Shown: in pieces, positions 1 to 8,836 of the stretch
Numbering within the stretch: the stretch's first letter is position 1
How the letters are laid out: each line of letters opens with the position of its first letter
From: an uncultured Spirochaetales bacterium
Lineage (GTDB): Bacteria > Spirochaetota > Spirochaetia > Sphaerochaetales > Sphaerochaetaceae
DNA length: 64,000 nt
Direction: 5' to 3'
NCBI GenBank assembly: GCA_949285905.1
Contig: CASDZV010000051.1
Span: 31,607-95,606 of the forward strand
Position numbers and translations under genes: made by a program
The notes under the pieces: model-generated
Told to the model about the DNA's origin: nothing
Databases searched by the model: none
What the model saw: only the letters and a program-made list of their open reading frames with translations

Positions 1-144
1 GTCATTGAAAGCCCCGATGAGGCATTCCAGCCATTCCATGTCCACTATGCTGAGACGTTCATCATACCATCCTCTGTGAGAAAGTACAGGGTAAGGTCAG
101 AAGAAGGCGAGATCAAAGTGATCACAGCGTATGTCCGATGCTGA
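1..144 (+). CDS. C-terminal end of a cupin/phosphomannose-isomerase-like protein (5' truncated)
   Basis: Frame 1 is open from the first base to TGA at 142-144, giving 47 residues. The stretch FHVHYAETFIIPSS followed by short beta-strand-like segments resembles the C-terminal end of class I mannose-6-phosphate isomerase-like or other cupin proteins. This is a weak call because only the tail is visible. The gene runs rightward and converges on the leftward sugar operon, with a hairpin terminator between them. A sugar isomerase would fit the neighbourhood, but that is inference. Confidence 0.5.
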   Translation, partial: VIESPDEAFQPFHVHYAETFIIPSSVRKYRVRSEEGEIKVITAYVRC

Positions 145-145
145 T

Positions 146-168
146 AGAAGGGGCCATGAGCCCCTTCT
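146..168. terminator. Hairpin terminator between convergent genes
   Basis: A 9-bp perfect stem (146-154 with 160-168, arms AGAAGGGGC and GCCCCTTCT) has a 5-base loop. It sits between the stop of the truncated rightward gene and the stop of the leftward GH13 gene, so it could end transcription from both sides. There is no long T-run. Confidence 0.6.
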
Positions 169-179
169 CTATACGCGTG

Positions 180-1844
180 TCAGCTCTTTCTGATCCATCT
201 CACCTGGTAAGGTGAAAGTGCTATGTTCTCCTCTACGGATTCGCCGGTCAATATATCGATGCCTGCTGTATTCAGATTATCAATTTCAACCTGGCTGTTG
301 CTTACATTGATGAGTACAAGAAGATCCTTGCCTCTCCTGAGAGCAAAGATACGCTGGTCAGTTTCCAGGACTTCCTCTTCAGCAAATGGAGAGAAAGAAG
401 GTTCTGCTCTTCTTACATCAAGCATGTGCTTGATAGCAGAATAAATCCCATAACGCATTGATGCTGGGTCTCTGAGTTCTTCTGCGAGTTTCTCAGCATC
501 GAGTTTTTCCCTGTTGATGCGTCTTGGTATTCCAGATGTCGTCATTCCATAGTAGTCGTTTCTCGTGCCTAGAAGGCTGTGGATGTATATTCCTGGAACA
601 CCACGGAGTGAGAAGAGAATTGCCATTGCTGCTATCATGCGCCCTCTTCTTATCTCATCACTGTCATACTCTCCAGATAGCGCATCGATGTAGGAAATAT
701 TGAGTTCATATGGACTCTGGCTGCCATCTGTGTTTGTCTTGTATGACACCCGGCCTCCATTCCTGAGCACAGTATCGACGAGATTCTGCTTCTCTTCATC
801 TGTAAGAATTCCATCTGTTGGCCTGAGTCCTATCCCATCATGGCTGCTGAGAAAGTTGAAGTAGCATGTTCCGGCAACAGGCTTGTAGAGCTCCTTTGCC
901 CACTTTGTCAGTACTGATGCATTGCCTGTAATGATTGTATGCATCACAAGAGGTGGTAGAGGAAACTGATAAACCATCGCAGCTTCGTCCCCGTTCTCTC
1001 CGAAATAGCTGATATTGTCTTTCTGAGGGACATTGGTCTCTGTGATCAGCATGACGCCGGGAGCTGTATCCTCTAGTATCAGCTTTATCAGTTTTATGAT
1101 GGCGTGTGTCTCTTCAAGATGCATGCATGAAGTGCCCATCTCCTTCCATATGAACCCGATTGCATCGAGCCTGATGAAGCGCGCACCGTGTGCAACGTAG
1201 GTGAATAACGCCTCGATGATCTTTATCAGTACATCAGGATTCCTGTAATTGAGGTCAATCTGATCGTCAGAGAACGTAGTCCAGATGTATTTTTCTCCAT
1301 TTGCAGTCTGGAAAGGCGTCAGAAGAGGAGTTGTCCTGGGGCGTGTCACGCTGCTGTAATCTGCATTTATGTCACCCTCGATGAAGAAATCCTTGTATTT
1401 TTCATTTCCCTTCAGATATTCTCTGAACCACTCACTCTGTTTTGATACGTGATTCGCAACAGAGTCAATCATAAGGTAATGGTCTTTCGAAATCTCTGAG
1501 ATATCATTCCAGTCACCAAGATCAGGGTTGACTGTGTAGTAGTCAGTGATTGAGAAACCATCGTCAGATGTGTATGGGAAGAACGGAAGTATGTGAACTG
1601 TCGAGACTGAATCACCCACGAATGCTTTCAGAAAAGCGGATAGTGTTCTTAGAGGCCTTTCTCCTTCTTTGTTGATGCTGTCGCCATAAGTTATGAGAAT
1701 CGCGTCTTTCTCATCAAGAGCTTTTCTTGTGCTGCTTATCTTCACGTGCTCAGCTATTGTCTTGATTCTGGCTGCTGTCGTCTCTGCAACTGCCTTGTCT
1801 TTGTATATCTCTTCCAGCTTCTCAATCCAGAGTTCTGTTCTCAC
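180..1844 (-). CDS. GH13 subfamily 18-type glucosyl phosphorylase (sucrose or glucosylglycerate phosphorylase)
   Basis: This 554-residue protein belongs to the alpha-amylase superfamily group that phosphorolyses alpha-glucosides to glucose 1-phosphate. The early motif LPFFPYTSDDGFSITDY is typical of sucrose phosphorylase relatives. Catalytic positions are visible: nucleophile D227 in RLDAIGF, acid/base E269 in ITETNV and D336 in SSHDG. Classical sucrose phosphorylases are about 480-500 residues. A length near 555 is closer to YcjM-type glucosylglycerate phosphorylase, so that substrate is plausible but unproven. The start is GTG inside a 4-bp GTGA overlap with the upstream gene, with AGGAGG just before it. 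It is the last gene of the operon and probably acts in the cytoplasm. Confidence 0.88.
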   Translation of the reverse strand: MRTELWIEKLEEIYKDKAVAETTAARIKTIAEHVKISSTRKALDEKDAILITYGDSINKEGERPLRTLSAFLKAFVGDSVSTVHILPFFPYTSDDGFSITDYYTVNPDLGDWNDISEISKDHYLMIDSVANHVSKQSEWFREYLKGNEKYKDFFIEGDINADYSSVTRPRTTPLLTPFQTANGEKYIWTTFSDDQIDLNYRNPDVLIKIIEALFTYVAHGARFIRLDAIGFIWKEMGTSCMHLEETHAIIKLIKLILEDTAPGVMLITETNVPQKDNISYFGENGDEAAMVYQFPLPPLVMHTIITGNASVLTKWAKELYKPVAGTCYFNFLSSHDGIGLRPTDGILTDEEKQNLVDTVLRNGGRVSYKTNTDGSQSPYELNISYIDALSGEYDSDEIRRGRMIAAMAILFSLRGVPGIYIHSLLGTRNDYYGMTTSGIPRRINREKLDAEKLAEELRDPASMRYGIYSAIKHMLDVRRAEPSFSPFAEEEVLETDQRIFALRRGKDLLVLINVSNSQVEIDNLNTAGIDILTGESVEENIALSPYQVRWIRKS

Positions 1845-3475
1845 TTTATTCCTCCTTTTTCTGTCATCAGAATTTCCTCATCTACTGAGTCAAAAGAACA
1901 GTTCTTCATGATGAAATTTCCTGTGTTATGCAGTTCGATACCCCTGCCGGAGTTTATGAACTGGTTGTTGTTTAAAATCAGATTTCTGCAGCTCAATCCG
2001 TCTGTTCCCTGCGAAACTGCTGCGACTGCTCCTGCCCCGACAGTCCCATAACGGGGGTACGAGCCACAGTCTGTGAATACTGAGTCTCGTATTTCCACTC
2101 TTTCTGGTACCATTCCTTCCCGATGTGTGTCGATTTCAGCGCCTGCAAGGACTCCCGGACACATCAGATGTTCGTATCTGCAGTTTTCAATCAGTGCTCT
2201 GCGTGCTTTGATTATCTGTCCGCAGCCGGCGATGTTTCTGAAAACAGATTCTGTGCAATGATATTCATCGAGAACCATTGAGGAGATCAGAAGCATGTCG
2301 CCTTCTTTTATTCCAGCGGGATTCTCAACGGCAATCTCATAGCTGTTGATTCTGCTTTTCCTGTCCGGGACAATTCTTCCGGATGTCGGATTTGCGGATT
2401 GCCTGCCTTGCTCAAACCTGTATGATATCATGCGCGATGAGAGTATTCTTGTTTTCATTCCTGTCTGGTCATTTTCCAGCCATGCACCTTCCCTCACTGG
2501 TGTCGGTGCATATTTCAGGTCACATATGATTGTGTTTCCTGACACAGAGGTCACAAGCACATAGTTTGTATGAACATTCTGTCCGTCCATGCGTGTGCCT
2601 TCAAAATGACATTTGTTCACATTGACCGTGCCGGAGCAGCGGAATATCTTCCAGCCATCACGCGAAACTGATACTCTTTCATCGGGCTTTGGCGCGATGA
2701 CAACGCGCTCTGCATCGATGTTGTGGCAATCCTCAGTCAGGATTGCATATCCAGAGGCATCATCGATACGGAGATTCTCGAGTATGAGATTATCAGAGTG
2801 TCCGAAGAAGAGCGCGAAATCTGTAAGTCCTGCCTGCCTGAACGCTATCTCATCCCCCTCGGAAAGATGTGCGGCAATTTCCTTGTCGCTGAATGTGAAT
2901 ATGCCATCTGCGCCTTCCTCAAGCATTGTGGGGCAGTCAAAACCGATTGTTATACTGCGACCTGTAAGACAGCCATCCTTGTATTTGTTCATGCAGTAAA
3001 GTGGCAGTGATGAACGGTTGTAATCCTTTTTCAGACGGACATGCACACAGCTGTCCTCTATTTTTGTGACGCAGCCAGAGAAACAGCTGCTGTTATCTCT
3101 TGTGAAATGCAGGTTCCTTATCCGGAGCCCTGGGCAGTTCTCTGCCCATATGAATGAGCATTCACGCTTCTGCGGAATCATATCATTGGATGCAATGAGG
3201 ACTGTACATGGATCCCCGTTCTCATTGACAGTCCCTTCCAGTGTCACCTTTGCTCTATTCTTCAGATAGATGTGACTTGTCTTGTGTGCGTCTTCTCCGC
3301 TCCCGTCGTCGTGTGTGATTGAGGCAGAGGAGAATGAGAAGATTTTCTCAAGAGGAAAATGCCCCGCGGGAAGAGTTATCCTGAGATTTTCGCACACGTG
3401 GTCCTGCAGAGCCTCATTCAGAGCTTCGCCGACGTTTCCGTATTTTCTGATATAAGGTCCAAGATCAAGATTCAT
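1841..3475 (-). CDS. Right-handed parallel beta-helix protein
   Basis: A 544-residue protein with many short repeated segments of the type N-x-I-x-x-C-x-F (for example NFIMKNCSFDSV near the C-terminus), characteristic of pectate-lyase/NosD-like beta-helix folds. It has no recognisable signal peptide, so it is probably cytoplasmic. The start was set at ATG 3475, preceded by AAGGGG, rather than the longer open frame. This gives an 11-bp overlap with the upstream SGNH gene. Beta-helix proteins act as glycoside hydrolases, lyases or epimerases on uronate- or sugar-containing glycans; here the substrate is unknown. Position between an esterase and a glucosyl phosphorylase suggests a role in processing an imported oligosaccharide. 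Confidence 0.75.
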   Translation of the reverse strand: MNLDLGPYIRKYGNVGEALNEALQDHVCENLRITLPAGHFPLEKIFSFSSASITHDDGSGEDAHKTSHIYLKNRAKVTLEGTVNENGDPCTVLIASNDMIPQKRECSFIWAENCPGLRIRNLHFTRDNSSCFSGCVTKIEDSCVHVRLKKDYNRSSLPLYCMNKYKDGCLTGRSITIGFDCPTMLEEGADGIFTFSDKEIAAHLSEGDEIAFRQAGLTDFALFFGHSDNLILENLRIDDASGYAILTEDCHNIDAERVVIAPKPDERVSVSRDGWKIFRCSGTVNVNKCHFEGTRMDGQNVHTNYVLVTSVSGNTIICDLKYAPTPVREGAWLENDQTGMKTRILSSRMISYRFEQGRQSANPTSGRIVPDRKSRINSYEIAVENPAGIKEGDMLLISSMVLDEYHCTESVFRNIAGCGQIIKARRALIENCRYEHLMCPGVLAGAEIDTHREGMVPERVEIRDSVFTDCGSYPRYGTVGAGAVAAVSQGTDGLSCRNLILNNNQFINSGRGIELHNTGNFIMKNCSFDSVDEEILMTEKGGIK

Positions 3476-4091
3476 GGAATTCCCCTTTGTGAATTGAGAG
3501 GAGTCTCTCCACACTCTGTATGATGGCCTTCTGGATTATGTCATATCCCGCCCGGGAAGGATGTACGCCATCTTCCAGATATTTCTTCTCATTGTAACGT
3601 GTGATCTGCACAAGTGATGAGATGTCCTGGAAGAGGAAATTATTCCTGAAAGCCTCTTCCTTGAGAGATGCTGTGTAATCGAGGATAGTATAGCCCGCTT
3701 TGTTCTTTGTCTCTGCAGCTTCGCCCTTGATGCTGCAGCCATCCGGGCATTCGTAACGATATGAAAGAGGGGAGAACCAGATAACAGGAGAGTACGGATT
3801 CCGTTTCCTGATGGTATCAACGGCTTCACGCACTGCGGAACGGAATGTTTCCATATCAGTTCCCCAGTACCAGTCATTGGAACCATGCCAGACAATGACA
3901 ATATCCGCATTCCTGTCATCATATTTCTCAAGCTGGCTGAGCATTGATGATGGTGTTGTGAGAGCTGTGCCGCTTGAGCCTACAGCTCTGTTGATGAGAG
4001 TGGCATTGAAAGCAGCAGCAAGCGCATCAAGGTATGCGCCATCCCCATGTGTCCCTGTGGATATGCTGTCTCCGTAGATGAGTATGTTCAT
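3465..4091 (-). CDS. SGNH/GDSL-family hydrolase (probable carbohydrate esterase)
   Basis: A 208-residue protein with the SGNH blocks in order: block I GDSIS near the N-terminus (nucleophile Ser), a Gly in block II (GSSG), block III HGSND with the oxyanion Asn, and block V DGVHPSRAGY with the Asp and His of the catalytic triad. No signal peptide is seen, so it is likely cytoplasmic. The start was chosen at ATG 4091, which has AGGAGA a few bases upstream; a longer frame begins at a TTG without such a site. It starts 12 bp inside the end of the GH63-like gene. It probably removes acyl groups from the sugar that the operon imports; the ester is not identifiable. Confidence 0.82.
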   Translation of the reverse strand: MNILIYGDSISTGTHGDGAYLDALAAAFNATLINRAVGSSGTALTTPSSMLSQLEKYDDRNADIVIVWHGSNDWYWGTDMETFRSAVREAVDTIRKRNPYSPVIWFSPLSYRYECPDGCSIKGEAAETKNKAGYTILDYTASLKEEAFRNNFLFQDISSLVQITRYNEKKYLEDGVHPSRAGYDIIQKAIIQSVERLLSIHKGEFHES

Positions 4092-4102
4092 AATCCATCT
4101 CC

Positions 4103-5743
4103 TCAAAGCCTGATGACAGCTTCGTCAGTTACTTCAACTGTGTGCACCGATCCGTTGTAGAGAATTTTCGCAGTGAATGGCTCTTTGCCTTTCAGCATGA
4201 CAGTAACGCTGTCTGAGTCTCTGACAGCTTTCACTGTTGCAGTTTTCCCCATCCACCAGTAGTTCTCGCACGAGACTTCCTCTGCGTTGTCAGTGAAGCG
4301 GAGATTCCACAAGAGGCTGCCATCCATGTCCTGTGAAAGACCGACACCATATCTGATGAAGAACCGTATAGGAGCCATGCCTGACCAGCCTACCATATCC
4401 GGATGATCGCTCTTGCCCTGATTAAGATAATCTGCAGGGTAGTTCTCCCAGATGGTGCCTGTTGTCTTGAAGATATCAGCGATGCACGAAGTATCATTTA
4501 AGGCAATGACGCGAGCAAGTTCATATTCGCCTCTCTCTTCCAGCCCGATAGTGATCATAGTGTTCAGCGGAGCCCAGACAGAGCCGTTCCAGTAATCTCC
4601 CTCACCATCATAAGCACTTTCATCTGCGGCAAGTGATGGTACGCGGTGGAGTCTGTTGAAAGTCTTTTCGTCATTAAGATACCGGCACAGCCATTCAAGC
4701 TCCTCAGGACCTGCTACGCCGGAAATGATAGTCCAGAACGCTGCTGCTGTCTTGATTTTTATCTTGTTCATATTCTGGTCGAGATCGTAGTAGAAATGTG
4801 TCTCCTCATCCCACAGGAGATTCTGGATAGCACTCTTTGTCTCATCATGTTCTCTGGTAAGCTCTTCTCTGATAGCTTGTCCGCCTTCTATTGCTTTGCC
4901 GCACTTTTCAAGAACATCCATTATTTTCAGGAGATGATCAGCAAAGAGAACCATTTCAGAAGATGTGTCAACTGCAAGATATAATCCCTTGTTTCTTGCG
5001 CTGTTATCCATGCTTGCCCAGTCCGTCACATATAATCCTGAGACATGCTTCAAGTGATAGACAAATGCCCTGAAGTATTGCAGGAGAGGCAGAAATACCA
5101 TTCTGAGACGATCTGTGTCACCCGTCTGCAGGTAGCTTTGCCACTCTGCGAATGCAAGGATCGGATGGTTGAGATTGTCGAGAGTCAGGTACGGGTGTTT
5201 TCCCACTGTTCTGCCAAGATCCGGCTTGTAGAGCTCAGAGTAGTCGACATCCTTCATCTTGCTGAGACCGCGGTAACTGTAATGGTTGTTGAAGTAGGAA
5301 TAGAGTGGCGAATCATACGCATTCACCCATAAAAGGAAATCCTTGCCAGTATCCCTTACCATCTCCCGGGGAATCTCCCCATCCTCGAATTGCTTGCAGT
5401 AGAAATTGTCGAGCGAGCAGATTCCAGGAATGTATGGATGAAGAAGATTGCAGAACATCGTCATGAACGAAGTATCCCAGAGGAAGATGTCCTTATTGAA
5501 TGCGGCATCAACGAAGTTGCTTACATATCCGCTCCCAGAGGCTGGCCTGTGTGTGTTCCTGAAGAGAATCTTCAGTGCATAGTCATAGCATTCCCTCCAC
5601 TCAGGGTGAGAAGAGACAGAGGGGTGCGGAAGTTTGTCCTTCACTTCTTCGTAAGAATATAGTCCTGCATTGTCGTATGATTTCTTGCCGAAATACATTC
5701 CCCGATCAAGCTTGTCAAGGAATGTGTAGTCTTTTGCTCTCAT
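4103..5743 (-). CDS. GH63/trehalase-like (alpha/alpha)6-barrel glycoside hydrolase
   Basis: A 546-residue protein with signatures of the GH63/GH37 group. WDTSFMT lies in the N-terminal third, DWASMDNSARN carries the expected catalytic Asp, and DGEGDYWNGSVWAPLN contains the conserved Tyr-Trp-x-Gly-x-x-Trp pattern near the general base. In bacteria this group includes mannosylglycerate and glucosylglycerate hydrolases, inverting enzymes for compatible solutes. With a YcjM-like phosphorylase in the same operon, glucosylglycerate or a similar alpha-glucoside is a reasonable guess. No signal peptide is visible. The start ATG overlaps the stop of the ATPase gene by 4 bp (ATGA). Confidence 0.78.
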   Translation of the reverse strand: MRAKDYTFLDKLDRGMYFGKKSYDNAGLYSYEEVKDKLPHPSVSSHPEWRECYDYALKILFRNTHRPASGSGYVSNFVDAAFNKDIFLWDTSFMTMFCNLLHPYIPGICSLDNFYCKQFEDGEIPREMVRDTGKDFLLWVNAYDSPLYSYFNNHYSYRGLSKMKDVDYSELYKPDLGRTVGKHPYLTLDNLNHPILAFAEWQSYLQTGDTDRLRMVFLPLLQYFRAFVYHLKHVSGLYVTDWASMDNSARNKGLYLAVDTSSEMVLFADHLLKIMDVLEKCGKAIEGGQAIREELTREHDETKSAIQNLLWDEETHFYYDLDQNMNKIKIKTAAAFWTIISGVAGPEELEWLCRYLNDEKTFNRLHRVPSLAADESAYDGEGDYWNGSVWAPLNTMITIGLEERGEYELARVIALNDTSCIADIFKTTGTIWENYPADYLNQGKSDHPDMVGWSGMAPIRFFIRYGVGLSQDMDGSLLWNLRFTDNAEEVSCENYWWMGKTATVKAVRDSDSVTVMLKGKEPFTAKILYNGSVHTVEVTDEAVIRL

Positions 5744-6837
5744 ATGATTCTCTTTGTGGTGTCCTGATCGAAGAATGCCATTCTGTCATCTCTGATTCTC
5801 AGGCCGACATTTTCTCCAGCCTTGAGCTTTGAGAACTCCGAAGCCTCAGTCTTGATTTCATGTGCTCCGATATCAAGGATAAGCACAGAGTGAGATCCCT
5901 GCGGTTCGACGAAATTCACTTTTGCTTTTGCGAATGTGCCTTCATCGCCGCTTCCCACCGTTTCGATATATTCCGGTCTGATGCCCAGATCCACTCTGCG
6001 GCCGACATAAGGGGAGAGCCCTTCCTGATACTTTCCCGGTATCCTGAGGCTGATTTCCTCGCTCTTTGCATACAGGCCGCCATCTCCTGTTGAGATTTCC
6101 ACGCTGAAGAAGTTCGTAGGAGGAGTGCCGATGAACCCTGCAACGAACTTTGTGGCGCTGTTATGGTAGACTTCATCAGGCGTTCCCACTTGTTCAATCT
6201 TGCCGTTGTTCATGATGAAAATCCTGTCTGCAAGACTCATTGCCTCACTCTGGTCGTGTGTGACGAAGATGCTTGTAGCTCCCAGTTTGTTGTGGATGTT
6301 CCTCAGATCAGTTCTCATAGAGACTCTGAGCTTCGCATCAAGATTTGAAAGCGGTTCATCCATCAGAAAAAGCTTCGGATTGACGACAATTGCCCTTGAA
6401 ACTGCTACACGCTGTCTCTGCCCACCAGACATCTGTGCAGGATATCTGTCCAGAAGTTTCTCAATCTGTGTCACTTCCGCAGCTTCATACACTCTTTTCC
6501 TGATTTCAGCCTTTGGCACTTTCTGCAGTTTGAGAGGGTAGGCGATGTTGTCGAAAACAGTCAGATGCGGCCATACAGCATAACTCTGGAAGATCATGGA
6601 CACACCGCGGTCTTTGGGGGTGAGATTTATGATTGAGCTGCCTTCAAGGAGAATGTCGCCTCCTGTCACATCCTCAAGTCCTGCAATCATTCTGAGTGTT
6701 GTTGTCTTTCCACAGCCAGATGGCCCGAGGAAGACGACGAACTCTCCCTTCTCGATATTCATGTTCATGTGATCCACAATAAGTGGTCCGTTCTTGCTAT
6801 AGCGTTTCTCAAGATCTTTAAGTTCAAGATAACTCAT
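5740..6837 (-). CDS. Sugar ABC transporter ATP-binding protein (MsmX/UgpC type)
   Basis: A 365-residue ATPase that energises uptake by the two permeases encoded next to it. It has Walker A GPSGCGKTTT, a Q-loop (IFQSYAVWPH), signature MSGGQRQRV, Walker B LFLMDEP and the switch His in FVTHDQSEA. The C-terminal third is a TOBE/regulatory domain, as in MalK and UgpC. The start ATG 6837 has AGGAGAAAG upstream. The gene lies 16 bp after the MalG-type permease and overlaps the GH63 gene by 4 bp, so it is in the same operon. It works at the inner face of the cytoplasmic membrane. Confidence 0.95.
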   Translation of the reverse strand: MSYLELKDLEKRYSKNGPLIVDHMNMNIEKGEFVVFLGPSGCGKTTTLRMIAGLEDVTGGDILLEGSSIINLTPKDRGVSMIFQSYAVWPHLTVFDNIAYPLKLQKVPKAEIRKRVYEAAEVTQIEKLLDRYPAQMSGGQRQRVAVSRAIVVNPKLFLMDEPLSNLDAKLRVSMRTDLRNIHNKLGATSIFVTHDQSEAMSLADRIFIMNNGKIEQVGTPDEVYHNSATKFVAGFIGTPPTNFFSVEISTGDGGLYAKSEEISLRIPGKYQEGLSPYVGRRVDLGIRPEYIETVGSGDEGTFAKAKVNFVEPQGSHSVLILDIGAHEIKTEASEFSKLKAGENVGLRIRDDRMAFFDQDTTKRII

Positions 6838-6853
6838 CTTCTTTCTCCTTTTT

Positions 6854-7900
6854 TCAAAGTTCTACACCGCCCCACATCTGGCCGATATACTTGCGGATGA
6901 TGAATGTGAATACGAGGGCAGGGATAACCAGCACGATACTGCCAGCTGCAGCATACTGTATGCCGCTTGATGTTGAGCCGATGGCATTGTAGACAACAAG
7001 AGACAGTGTCTGGTTCTCATTGGTCAGTATGAGTGCTGAGATTGTGTCATTCCAGGCTGTCAGGAAGCTGTACATCGAACTTGCAGCCAGCGCAGGGAAT
7101 GCAAGCGGAAGTGTTATTTTCATGAATGTCTGGATACGGTTTGCGCCGAATACAAGGGAAGCCTCTTCCAGTTCCTTGTTGATTCCTACAAAGATGCTGG
7201 ATGTGATCCACGCTGTCAGTGCGATGTTCGGTATGGAATATATGATAGCCAGGGATATGAGAGTGTCATAAAGCCCGAGGCGGATCATGATCACAGCCAT
7301 AGGAACACTGATGCCGACAGTAGGGAACATTCTTACAACGAGCAGCGCGACATTAAGCTGTTCTCTCCCTTTGAAGCGGTAGCGTGCAATGGCGTAGCCT
7401 GCCATGCTGCCGAAACAGAGCGATATGAGTATCGTGTATACTGAAACAATGATACTGTTTTTCAGTCCGCTTGCCGCATTCGGGACAATCTTGAAGAACT
7501 GAATGAAGTTGTTGAACGGACGCTTTGAGTATGTGAATTCCATCGGCCCGTTCTCTCTGGTCACGGCCCATTCATCCAGCAGTTCATCCCCATCTATTGC
7601 AACACCGTATTGCAGAAGGAAGTGGTTTTCCATTCTGTTTGCATTCGATGATGTGATGACAGATTCCCATCCATCCCCTCTGCCATAGTCGTAGAAGAGC
7701 TCATAACTGCCTTTTTCATGAGGAACGATGCGGACTGTCACTGAACCGGAGGCAAAGAGGTTTTTCGGGAATTGTGACATCTCAACAGAGTTCGAGAACG
7801 AGACTGAGATGAAGAAAAGCATTGGAATTGCAACAGCAAGTGCCATAGTTGCAAGTACCAGTGCTATGAGTGTCTTCTGTACTGCACTGTATTTATCCAT
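6854..7900 (-). CDS. ABC sugar transporter permease, MalG type, with an extra extracytoplasmic insertion
   Basis: A 348-residue inner-membrane permease. The first membrane helix (about residues 10-33) is followed by about 95 hydrophilic residues before the next helix. The usual MalG family has roughly 270-300 residues and a short loop there. The coupling-helix EAA motif EEASLVFGANRIQTF is present and contacts the ATPase. About six membrane helices are expected. The start overlaps the end of the MalF-type gene by 8 bp. The inserted segment (FASGSV through YSKRPF) faces the periplasm and could contact the binding protein; its role is unknown. Confidence 0.93.
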   Translation of the reverse strand: MDKYSAVQKTLIALVLATMALAVAIPMLFFISVSFSNSVEMSQFPKNLFASGSVTVRIVPHEKGSYELFYDYGRGDGWESVITSSNANRMENHFLLQYGVAIDGDELLDEWAVTRENGPMEFTYSKRPFNNFIQFFKIVPNAASGLKNSIIVSVYTILISLCFGSMAGYAIARYRFKGREQLNVALLVVRMFPTVGISVPMAVIMIRLGLYDTLISLAIIYSIPNIALTAWITSSIFVGINKELEEASLVFGANRIQTFMKITLPLAFPALAASSMYSFLTAWNDTISALILTNENQTLSLVVYNAIGSTSSGIQYAAAGSIVLVIPALVFTFIIRKYIGQMWGGVEL

Positions 7901-8771
7901 TTGCTTTCTTTCCCCTTCCTGAAATTCTGAGATAGAAAATCGTTGCTATAAGAACGATGACTGTTGTTGTGAATGAGTAGGTATATGCCAGCTTGGTTGA
8001 TGTATCAACGCCGGGAATAACCTCTGTATAGAAGGCGACACGCTCGACAAGGAACGGTACTTTCGAATAACCGAGAACCATTACAGATATTGACCAGACC
8101 TGTATTGCCGCAATCATTCTTGTGATGATTGAAGTCGTTATTGATGGCTTGAGGGCAGGGAGTGTTATATCTTTGAATGTCTGCCACTTATTCGCGCCAA
8201 AGAGATATGCGGCTTCTTTCTGGTCCCTCTGTATCTGCTGTAATCCGGCAAGAAGGATGATCATGACAGATGGTGTCACTGTCCAGGCATCAATTAAAAC
8301 AACCATGATGACGGCTCTGATTCCCTCAATGTTCATGAACATGATTCTCTCATCTGTGAAGCCGAGGGATATAAGCATTGAATTGATCCATCCATCGCTT
8401 AGGAGTCCAGTCTTCCAGAGAATAGCTACTGCAGTCGGTGTGATTGCCATAGGTATCATCGATACGAATGTAAGCAGCTTTGATCCAGGGAATTTTATAT
8501 TAAGAAGCACTGCAAGAAGCAATGCAACAAGATATTCAATTACAACGGATACGATGGTGAATACAGCTGTATTGATCATCGCTTCTGCAAACAAATCGCT
8601 TTCACCCATCAAGCGGAAGTTTGCAGTCAGTGAAAAGGACCCATCTGCGGCAGTAAATACCTCTTTTATGCTTGTAAGGACCGGCGTAAGCCAGAAAAGA
8701 GCATAGAAAATGAATACAGGTGCCAGCAGAAGGTATGGAGCAGCAGCGTTGCTGATTCTTGCTTTCTGCAT
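7893..8771 (-). CDS. ABC sugar transporter permease, MalF type
   Basis: A 292-residue permease with six predicted membrane helices and the EAA-type motif KEAAYLFGANKWQTF, which couples to the ATP-binding protein. It pairs with the MalG-type protein encoded next, which it overlaps by 8 bp. The start ATG 8771 follows AGGAGAAAAT. A perfect hairpin separates it from the binding-protein gene upstream in the same operon. Confidence 0.94.
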   Translation of the reverse strand: MQKARISNAAAPYLLLAPVFIFYALFWLTPVLTSIKEVFTAADGSFSLTANFRLMGESDLFAEAMINTAVFTIVSVVIEYLVALLLAVLLNIKFPGSKLLTFVSMIPMAITPTAVAILWKTGLLSDGWINSMLISLGFTDERIMFMNIEGIRAVIMVVLIDAWTVTPSVMIILLAGLQQIQRDQKEAAYLFGANKWQTFKDITLPALKPSITTSIITRMIAAIQVWSISVMVLGYSKVPFLVERVAFYTEVIPGVDTSTKLAYTYSFTTTVIVLIATIFYLRISGRGKKANG

Positions 8772-8802
8772 TATTTTCTCCTTTTGTTTTTAATGGTTGG
8801 CA

Positions 8803-8828
8803 ATCCAGGAGGGAAGCCCCTCCTGGAT
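8803..8828 (-). promoter_or_regulatory. Intra-operon hairpin between binding-protein and permease genes
   Basis: A perfect 11-bp stem (arm ATCCAGGAGGG at 8803-8813 with 8818-8828) has a 4-base loop. It starts just after the binding-protein stop codon in the leftward mRNA. No U-run follows, so it is more likely an mRNA-stabilising or partially attenuating element than a full terminator. Such hairpins after binding-protein genes are a known way to raise binding protein over permease. Confidence 0.7.
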
Positions 8829-8836
8829 CATGAGAA

